A stretch of DNA of 10,422 nt, taken from the NCBI GenBank assembly GCA_034696485.1, contig JAQIWT010001537.1, positions 1 to 10,422 of the forward strand, given 5' to 3'. The notes beneath the pieces are model-generated. The model was given only the letters and a program-made list of their open reading frames with translations, was not told the origin of the DNA and made no database searches. Position numbers and translations under genes: made by a program. Of the stretch, positions 1-7,400 are shown piece by piece. This DNA comes from Isohypsibius dastychi (Eukaryota > Tardigrada > Eutardigrada > Parachela > Isohypsibiidae). Every line of letters starts with the position of its first letter. Position 1 is the stretch's first letter.

Positions 1-477
1 TAAAATTTGAACTGAACTAAACTAAACTCCGTGCAGTTCAGTTCAGTTTTCAGTGTAGTGCACTATGTCATGCTCTAAGTCCGAGGGGGTTTTTACTGCG
101 ATGAGAAACGGAAACGAAATATTTTTTCCTGCTTAGTATTTTGCGATGTTATTAAGGATAACAAATAAGAATTTCACAATGTCGCTTCGAAGGAAATATG
201 TTTTCTGTCTGAATTTTCCTAAAAATTCCACTTCCCCCTCTTTGCATTTTCGTTTTTGCTCAAACGGAAGATTATGTTCTCCGTACTGGCACAATGAAAT
301 TGTTGTTCTTCATCTTTAACAACACATAAAAATAGTAAGCAGGAAAAAAGATTCCATGTTCGTTTTCCATCGCAGTCCAAACCCTCTTTTACTGCAGTCC
401 AAAATTTGCTGAACTGCAGTCCAAAAATTGACTGAACTGCAGTCCAAAACTTTTCGGACTGAACTGCTGCAACTCTG
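1..477. mobile_element. Foldback/MITE-type transposon with hAT-like right end (left edge cut by window)
   Basis: The two halves of this stretch are imperfect reverse complements around a centre near 235. Positions 95-142 (from ACTGCGATG through TTTTTTCCTGCTTAGTATTTT) match the reverse complement of about 328-376, and the similarity continues inward to about 180/290. Both outer parts carry repeated GCAGTTCAGT / ACTGAACTGCAGTCC subterminal motifs. Read from the right, the end is CAGAGTTGCAGCAGTTCAGT, which resembles hAT-superfamily termini (CAGnGTTG...). If the element ends at 477, the next eight bases (478-485, ATCTCAAG) would be one copy of the 8-bp target duplication; the partner copy would lie just outside the window. 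No transposase frame is present, so it is non-autonomous. The inverted repeat is directly visible. The hAT assignment is inferred. Confidence 0.6.
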
Positions 478-485
478 ATCTCAAG

Positions 486-1260
486 AGATACGATCAGTTA
501 CCCATCACTCTTAGCTGGTGTGAGTTGGTAACTCTAACTTCTTGGTATGAGTTGGTGCGGACTGGCAGTACGGCCTTAAGGATGGAGGTCAATTTGATCG
601 CCATGATATGTCCCCGATCCGAACTGCATGGCGAGGATAACCACTTTGTTGATTGGCCCGGTGCCGAGGACTTATTTTACCTTCAAGCTGCATTCCACTT
701 TATCACTGGGAGGATAATTGGTTGCCTCGATTGGGCAAATAGTGCGAATGACTCTTTGAACGACGTGATCAATCAGACCGGTATAGCGGACAGTAGGTTT
801 GAGAGCAGTAGAGTCGTCTGTGCGGCCATCAGCGCTGTCGAAAAAAGTCTACCTTATGTAACTCAGTGATGAATATACGACTTGCCACACCTGTTATGGC
901 CTTGCCATAGTCCAGTCGCAAGCTGAAGCAACGCCGTTCCGTTGACGGAAGAATAAGTGTGCTCAAACCATAGTCCATGCGTCGCGAATTTCTTTTGCGA
1001 TCAACTATGGATGCAACCGCGAAGTCGCAATCGAGCTGACGCAAGGCCTAATCGCGAAGAATACGCAAGGGATGGAACTTTCAACGCCGTCGCGTCAAAT
1101 CGGAAGAAATTCACCAATCAAAATAGCAAACCCGAACAATACGTTGAACAAAAGAACTCCCGGATACATATAGTGAGGTTCGTGCTAACCAATCTAAATA
1201 AATCAGTTGCTTAATTATTTATCAGAGCTCAATTGTACTTAAATCTGAAATTCATAAGAA
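486..1260. other. Intergenic stretch with no supportable gene
   Basis: There is an open frame on the plus strand up to 869. Its first ATG is near 581, and it would encode roughly 95 residues, but it has no motif, repeat or splice pattern I recognise and may be chance. A small imperfect hairpin lies at 968-1010 (CCATAGT ... ACTATGG). An AATAAA hexamer at 1197-1202 could be a plus-strand polyadenylation signal, but no transcript is evident for it. I see no tRNA or rRNA signature. Confidence 0.4.
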
Positions 1261-1461
1261 ATGGCTGACGCTGACGTCGAGAACCAACAACAACAAGATA
1301 CTTTCAAATGGACTCGCGATCTCGAGGAAAAGCTAGTACTGGGAGTGGAAGGGAGTTTGATGAATTATGTCCTCTCCTGCATCGGGCTTCTTGAAGTACC
1401 GGTCCGCTTGTTTATCAATTCATTTTTCTTGATGTGTTACTTTGTTTTGAATTGCCCTTGA
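1261..1461 (+). CDS. Hypothetical short ORF, possible first exon
   Basis: An ATG at 1261 in a good context (AAGAAATGG) opens a 66-codon frame. The first 45 residues are hydrophilic and protein-like: an acidic and Gln-rich start (MADADVENQQQQ), then F-K-W-T-R-D-L-E-E-K-L, loosely like the first helix of a Myb/SANT-type DNA-binding domain. After about residue 45 the frame becomes hydrophobic and looks like intron sequence. A GT at 1396 (GAA|GTACCG) and a TTTCCCTCTCAG acceptor ending at 1499 would join it to a further open stretch at 1500-1589. No family can be named, and chance is a real alternative. Confidence 0.25.
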   Translation: MADADVENQQQQDTFKWTRDLEEKLVLGVEGSLMNYVLSCIGLLEVPVRLFINSFFLMCYFVLNCP

Positions 1462-1830
1462 GTAACGTGAAAATAATTTTCTTAACATTTCCCTCTCAGA
1501 AAAAAACTTGGTCAGATTCTTCCCGGTTTTGACAAACTTTCTGATGCCAACACGGACTTCACGTCGTCGGCAAAAATTTATTCTTTAAATTAAGCTTCAC
1601 TCAGCTACACGTATGTTCAGAACAACAGGACGACAGGGAAATTTCAGGACCTGCTCTTTGATATGCTCATTTCTTAGCAGCGATTTGAGAAAAGTCCTGC
1701 TGTTTCCATCAACTTCTGCTTTTGGCGTGAAGAGAGGTTCCCTTTAAAGAGATGTTTCATGTAAACGCACAGCAGATCGGGCAAAGCAAACCCTATCAAA
1801 AACTTTCCGTCAAACCTTTATTATTTGTAG
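1462..1830. other. No clear gene; possible exon fragment at 1500-1589
   Basis: Only one short plus-strand block looks coding, 1500-1589. In one frame it reads a hydrophilic peptide (K-K-L-G-Q-I-L-P-G-F-D-K-L-S-D) to a TAA, and it lies just after a TTTCCCTCTCAG acceptor-like site. A TTATTTGTAG acceptor-like string ends at 1830, immediately before the next coding-like block. I see nothing else. Confidence 0.25.
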
Positions 1831-2250
1831 CTGGATGCTTGGATTCAAGCTGATCTGAGAAATGCCACCATACTCACTCAGATCCCACATCACCTTGTAA
1901 TCTTGCCAGTTCTGGGAATCGGCCAAAAGGGTGAACAATTGAGGGGAGCGATATGCTAGATTAGCCAGCCCTTACCAAGTGTTGCCGAATTCGCGATGTC
2001 AAGACTTGTTGGTCGATATCCTGCAGGAAAAAACGTTTTTGATAAACTGGCCTGTGCTACCACGATTGGAACATGTATCCTACCAAGTTAGCAAGTTGTA
2101 TGTAAGTTCATTCGATCGTAACTGAAATATGAATAACAGAAGAATGAGCGTTATTCGGTGAACAATATTCTAGATAACCATTCACGCCAAGTTGTATCCA
2201 ACGAAGAGATCTCGCAGCAAACGCACCTCATTGATTTTTTGGCTGCTGTC
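1831..2250 (+). pseudogene. Coding-like blocks of an unrecognised or decayed gene
   Basis: Three adjacent plus-strand blocks read like protein but lie in different frames: 1831-1930, 1965-2101 and 2140-2250. GT...AG boundaries keep the phase across the joins, but the implied introns would be only 34 bp (1931-1964) and 38 bp (2102-2139), shorter than any intron in the main gene. The middle block ends on a strong donor (TAT|GTAAGTTC) and contains F-L-I-N-W-P-V-L preceded by S-R-C-Q-D-L-L-V-D-I-L. This loosely resembles the x-F-V-N-W-P-x-L segment of XRN1-type 5'-3' exonucleases, but nothing of the XRN catalytic N-terminus is present. I treat it as a possible pseudogene or partial gene. The family suggestion is weak. 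Confidence 0.25.
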
Positions 2251-2664
2251 TGAACGAAAACCCGAATCATTTTAGGAAAAAAGGAAGAAGAGAAGCAGTC
2301 CGAGGATTGATCATTATCGTGAGTCCATAAGCAGCTGAGTGAACAGCAGATGTTACCTTTGACAAAAGCAAGAACTGCAATAACGCCAGTAACGAAAAGC
2401 TCGTTTCCGCGCATGATTCGTTGCTGATCGCTGAGTCGTCAATGCAGCTATACAAGTAAGCGGCGAAAACTCAGAGAACTAAACCGAATTCTCGGTGGAT
2501 TCAGTCAGACTGCCTTTGATACTCTACCTATCCTGATAACCATCTATTCAGCGACTCGTGTTTACCGAGAATTTTAACCATTCAACGGCAAGCGCATCTG
2601 AATGAAGATCTTAGACAAGGTTAAACCTCACAAACCCAGAAAGAGGACATTCTGAGAGTAAATT
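2251..2664. other. 3' flank of the minus-strand gene; nothing recognised
   Basis: Two overlapping minus-strand open frames of 87 and 62 codons occur here (2151-2414 and 2267-2455). They have no domain, and neither has splice sites linking it to the gene that ends at 2665. No AATAAA is seen on the minus strand close below the 2665 stop. The stretch may hold 3' UTR of the minus-strand gene. Confidence 0.35.
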
Positions 2665-3675
2665 CTAGACGACAGTTTCTTTGGTAGTAGATGAATTTTC
2701 ATGACCTTTACAATCCACATTATCAGTAAGTCTATCTGGGCTTATCTGAGTATCGCTGTTTGTTTCAACCTCAGACTGCTCAAAAACAGTCAGTTCTTCT
2801 GGATGTTTGATCAGATCTACAACCGTCATAAAGTCGTCTCGTTCTTGCGGTATGCGGAACCACATGTGAGCGGCACGATCTTTTGTCGCCTCGCCATGCC
2901 ATACTGTCAAACCACGATTGTTGGTTTTGTCCAACAGGAATCGCATATCTTCCACCGTAGTCGTTATTTCAGCATATTTCGCCGGCTCTTTGAAAACCTG
3001 CAAATTACCACTGAAGATTTTAAAAGTTTCAGATCTTCTAAAGGGATGTTGACCTTTTGGTTTGATGATTGCAGAAACGCGCCATCTTTCAAAACGACAA
3101 TATACTGTGAGCTGAGGAACATGAGCCCTTGATAGACCATGATGCTGTACAATATCTCTGGACTTCTGTTCGTACGGCATTGGTCGGTAATCTGGACAAT
3201 AGTGCAGTACACTATATCACGTATAGTTTCATCCTCGAGATCAAGTAGTCCAATCGCAGCACAACTTTGGTCATCATAAATGGCCAGCCACTGGTTCAGC
3301 CCGTTCTTCCCGACAATCTTTTCAAATCTTGTTCGTTGCAAGTCCAGTCCTGCTGAAACCAGTTCGGCTGCTGAGATATCCTCTAGATCCTGAAAGACAA
3401 ATGCGGAAGAGAGAGGGGATGTGAGATGTGGAGTTGCAGGGTACTTGGCGGTCGCTTGCAAAGCTGACGAATCCCGAATCAAAAATGCCCATTGTTTTTG
3501 GGAAGCTTATTGCTGGTTCATCATCTGTTTCATCTTCGCTGACGTCACAGTGGCAGATGACGTTGGCAAGAGCGACGATTTGTGGGCCATCGATATGGGA
3601 ATGTCGTGTGCATAAGCAGGAAGGCTTGACCTCGCAGTCATGATGAAAACGAATGGATGATGACTGTTTTAGCAT
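2665..3675 (-). CDS. Unrecognised three-exon gene, 299 codons plus stop
   Basis: The proposed exons, in transcript order, are 3675-3445, 3389-3054 and 2997-2665. They are separated by introns of 55 bp (donor GTACCC, acceptor TTTCAG) and 56 bp (donor GTCAAC, acceptor TTGCAG). All joins are phase 0 and together give one open frame, which is the main evidence that the gene is real. The N-terminal exon has clustered cysteines (residues 14, 20, 22, 41, 43) among histidines, then an acidic S-E-D-E-T-D-D-E run near residue 46. The middle exon alternates hydrophobic strands (for example M-V-Y-Q-G-L-M-F-L-S-S-Q-Y-I-V-V-L-K-D-G), suggesting a beta-rich, possibly PH-like fold. The last exon ends in a hydrophilic, Ser/Thr-rich tail terminating in E-T-V-V, which fits a class I PDZ-binding motif. 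The ATG at 3675 has an A at -3, but an acceptor-like AACAG follows it (ending 3664), so further 5' exons are possible up to about 3886. No signal peptide or membrane segment is seen. I do not recognise the family. Confidence 0.6.
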
Positions 3676-4266
3676 TTTGCTGATTATTTTGGAGAGTTAT
3701 TGTATTGTCACGGAAACCTAAGAATCGACTACAAAACAAGTTCTGAATACCCAGAATGTTGAAATTTTGAAAATTAGTTCGTCTGGTGGTATCCGCTGAT
3801 TGTTCGACCACATGAAAACCTGAAGTCGCTAGACTCCCAGTGAAATCGCTGCTCACTGACTGGTGAACATTCTGTTTCTGGTTCATATTTTTTCGTTACC
3901 GTGAATCCTGAATCCTGATCGTGGCGATAAAATACTCAATCAGGTTGTTGATTCTGTTTTAGCAATGGTCATTGAAACGAGGTTCTCCCACTTTAATCTG
4001 TTCGAAAAACAAATGCAGCCGAAACAACATCACTTAATTGTGTAACATTTTGAGCATACGCACGTATAGGATAAGAAACAATATGTCTGCAAGAGCTTAT
4101 CAGTTATCGGTTAGAATTACGTTAGCTACATTGTTCTCCGCCAGCACAATCGTACTTTTTCATTTTGAGAGCGTCGGCTTGACTTTATATTTCGCAATAC
4201 TTAGCTTTATTTCCTAAATACTACTAGTTGATTCATATTGCATGCAAGCTACATTTTTGATGCACG
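3676..4266. promoter_or_regulatory. Divergent intergenic region between the minus-strand gene and the CUB gene
   Basis: The two flanking genes are transcribed away from each other, so this AT-rich spacer should hold both promoters. A minus-strand open frame of 82 codons (3638-3886) starts here and could contain upstream exons of the minus-strand gene, but no phase-consistent join was found. The only promoter-like string near the CUB gene is listed separately at 4184-4190. Confidence 0.45.
4184..4190 (+). promoter_or_regulatory. TATA-like element upstream of the CUB gene
   Basis: TTTATAT lies about 77 bp before the ATG at 4267, a plausible distance for a short 5' UTR. The sequence is generic and AT-rich, so this is tentative. 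Confidence 0.25.
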
Positions 4267-4439
4267 ATGACCCCCATGTCCGTTTTAGCAGGTCTCGTGG
4301 TGTTGTTCATTTCACAGTCAACACTTCTCGCGCAGCGTTCAAGCACGTCACTAAGGCCACAAGGCTACACAACCGAGCAACCAAATACTTGTGGTGGACA
4401 GTTTTTCTTGGACTACGATGGTCTGATGACATTCAGTAG
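4242..4439 (+). other. Upstream ORF overlapping the CUB gene start
   Basis: ATGs at 4242 and 4260 share a frame that is out of register with the main start at 4267, and it stays open to 4439. If the mRNA leader includes 4242, ribosomes would meet these first. A transcription start or trans-splice site downstream of 4260 would remove them. The peptide has no recognisable feature, so any role would be translational control only. Confidence 0.3.
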
Positions 4440-7400
4440 CCCGAACCGCCCCGGAAATTATCCGCCAAATGCGTTCTGTCAATGGAATTTTACAACACAT
4501 CCAGGGAATGGTTTTGTGGTAAGAAAGAAACCTTTTATTTCCTCCAGCTCTACAACTCTTGTATTTTCAGTTCGATGCAATAAGTTTCGAGTTGGAGAAT
4601 TCCACTGACTGCGAATATGATCAGCTTGGATTTGGACCGTACCAATGGTTTCAAACTGAAAGGTTTTGTGGCGACCTTGGACCTCAGTCACTTTATTATG
4701 ATCAGAACTCCATCGTAAGATTGCAAAACTGTAGAGGAATTTTGGCCCGCGCTGTTAACCTTACCCCTAGGGTAAACTGGGATGGCCCAAGCGAAAGGGA
4801 AATATGACACAGCATTGGTCATGACATTAGTCACTGAATCTTTTCGTACTAATCTGGTCATTTTACTCGTGACGAATGACCAAATATCGGTATTTCAAAA
4901 TTTTCAACAAGTTTCGCTTCAAAAGCAAAAAAACATCGAATTAAAAAAAATCAGCTTTTTTGACTTTAAAACTACTAGAAAACCGCAAAAAATCGAAAAT
5001 TGTCGTTATAAAACTTCCCCCCTGAACAGGGGGCAGGCCTCCGGTGAGGGGGATCTCCCTGGATCCTGGGAACCCCCCCCCCCCTTCGCAAATCCACCAC
5101 TGCCTCCAGACCATAGCACCATAGACGTCTGTATACTTCATGTAGCGGCGTAAAATGTAATGACGAGAGATCTAAAGTGAGGAGAGAAAACGTGAAATTT
5201 TTGCGAACGACGCTTTGCATGAGATATTCTCATTCAAGGTATTCTTTGCATTTTCTGGGTTGGTGAAGATTTCATGATTTCAAGGAACATGTGAACATAC
5301 GAGACGGCAAAAACACTGGTTTTTGAATGACTTGAGGTTCCCTCAACTCGAAATTTATGTCTGGCCACATTTATTGGTCCATGTACGAACGTTCGGAGCG
5401 TTCGGAGATTTGGATTAATCAGTTGTTCTGGTAATTCAATAACGTAGGTAGAAATGAGAACAGGCAGACCTCGAACCTCCACTTTCACGGCGGCTGACGG
5501 TGGTCCACTAACTATGAGTCTGCCCCCCCCCCTTGGGGGCGGGTCGGGGGGGGGGGGGGGGGGGGGCGGACAAAAAAGAGCGAATCGTTCAAAAATTGAC
5601 GAAACACAGCGGCTTGTTTCATCCTTCCCAATTATAAACAGTGAAAAACTTGGCGGAGAGTTCACGCAATTGTGTAATTCCATTCAATGTAATTGTTTCA
5701 GAGCGCTTTTTTCACCAGCGATGCATCGAATCAGTATTCGGGGTTTTTCATGGTCGTGAGGTCGTATAATGTCACCCCGACGAGCAGCTCACCCACGGTT
5801 TGGAACACCAGTTCGAGCTCAGTCAACAATGAAACATCGACGGAAACACCGGCATATCTCCGTAAGAGCCAGCTCTTACGCGTCTGCGGATTCAAAATTG
5901 TGAATTGAGCAAACAATATCATTATAGCCTGCTTCAGCAACACCACTGTAAACTCTTTCGTGACCCTCTTGTCACCAAACTACCCCAACGATTATCCCAG
6001 CTTTTATTACTGCTGGTGGTCCTTTTCGGCGCCTGACTCTACCCAAAGACTGCTGGTAACTCGGTTGCTCGCTTCACAACTTTTATGGTTACGATCGATT
6101 ACTCTGAGGTCACTGCAACGGATTTCGATCTTGAATATTCGACATATTGTCGGGATGCTGGCAAGGACAAGTTATCAGTAGAAGGACAAGCATTCTGTGG
6201 CTCTAATGGGCCAGTCAACCTAAAATCATCCGGAAGCGAAATCGTAAGTCACGAAATATCATTCTTATTTGGGCTAAACAGCGGTTGAATTTTGTGCTCA
6301 GATTATAGAATTCAGAACCTACAATACTGGTCGCAAACGCGGATTCAACATCACAGTCTCCCTTGACCAACCAAATCCGACAACCGAAAAACCTTCTGCT
6401 TGTGGTGGACAGTTTTTCCTGGAATACAATGATGTGGTATCATTCAGTAGCCCAAATTACCCCGCAGCTTATCCGCCAAATGCATTCTGTGAATGGAATT
6501 TCATAACGGATTCAGGAAACGGTTTGGTGGTGAGTAAGAAACGTTTTATTTTCTCTCACATCTACAGCGCTGACGTTTTCAGTTCGAGGCAATAAGCTTT
6601 GAGTTGGAGAACTCTACTGACTGTGAATATGATCAGCTTGGGTTTGGACCGTATCAATGGTTAGAACCTCAGTTCTGTGGAGACCGTGGACCTCAACCAC
6701 TTTATTACGAGGAGAGCTCCATTGTAAGATTGCAGTATGAGAATACATATGTCTTCAATTCAGGTTCTGTGAAAAAAGAATTTGTGACGAAGCAAGTTTG
6801 GAAAGTTTGGTTGTGATTCGTCAAAACCAATTAAACCCTGTCTTGCTTGTTACGGATAACCAACTTAGAATGAAGAATCCATTCAAAACAACTTGTTTCA
6901 GAGCGCTTTTTTCACCAGCGATGCAACAGGTCAGTTTTCGGGGTTCAACATTTCTGTTAAATCATACCCTTTGGATTACAACACAACCGGTGCGACCACG
7001 ACTAGGGACCCGTCGACATCCACACCTTTGATTTGTGAGCGCTGGTTTTCATTTCAAAAAACTGGCCTAACTTTTTGAACAAGCACACCATTATAGCCTG
7101 CTCCGCTGACTTCAATGTGACCTCCTCCGTCACCATCTTGTCACCAAATTATCCCAACAGATACCCCAAGAATATATACTGCGACTGGAATTTCTATGCC
7201 GCCCCCAATCAGCAACTTCGAGTAACTCACTTGCGAAGTTTGAAGCTTTTGATGTTATCACTAGGTTGTGTGAAAGGTCACCGCGACGGATTTCGAACTT
7301 GAATCTTCACGAAATTGCCAGAAAGATAGGCTGTATGTGGCTTCACAAAAATACTGTGGGTCCAATGGGCCGATTAACCAGCTCTCCTCAGGGAACTCTA

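Larger units (their letters stand above)
4715..5701 (+). other. Large intron 2 of the CUB gene, enlarged by inserted repeat DNA
   Basis: The first 95 or so bases (for example GCGAAAGGGAAATATGA near 4790) and the last 30 bases (5672-5701) match the ends of intron 7880-8401. The middle, roughly 4815-5665, has no counterpart in the paralogous introns and contains the C- and G-rich repeat pieces listed separately. A tandem pair of the 9-mer CGTTCGGAG lies at 5390-5407. Open frames here are spurious. Confidence 0.75.
4390..6400 (+). repeat. Tandem duplication unit 1 (CUB1 + CUB2)
   Basis: This is the first of three genomic copies of a two-CUB unit, measured from the first Cys codon of one odd-numbered CUB to the next. 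Exon boundaries and phases are the same in all three copies. Without its large second intron the unit is about 1024 bp, against about 979 and 1001 bp for copies 2 and 3. The excess length here comes from the 987-bp intron at 4715-5701. Confidence 0.8.

Noticed and set aside
525-869. 114-codon plus-strand open frame
   Set aside because: It begins at TTG and the first ATG is internal. It has no recognisable motif or splice context, so I mention it only as an unsupported frame.
968-1010. Small hairpin with CCATAGT/ACTATGG ends considered as a tRNA or ncRNA
   Set aside because: The stem is short with mismatches, and there are no tRNA A/B boxes or cloverleaf.
2701-3132. 143-codon plus-strand open frame
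   Set aside because: It is antisense to two exons of the minus-strand gene, whose splice sites and phase are coherent; its product shows no domain.
5234-5759. Open frames on both strands across the poly-C/poly-G tract
   Set aside because: They depend on proline or glycine runs from the homopolymers and lie inside an intron between two clearly coding CUB exons.
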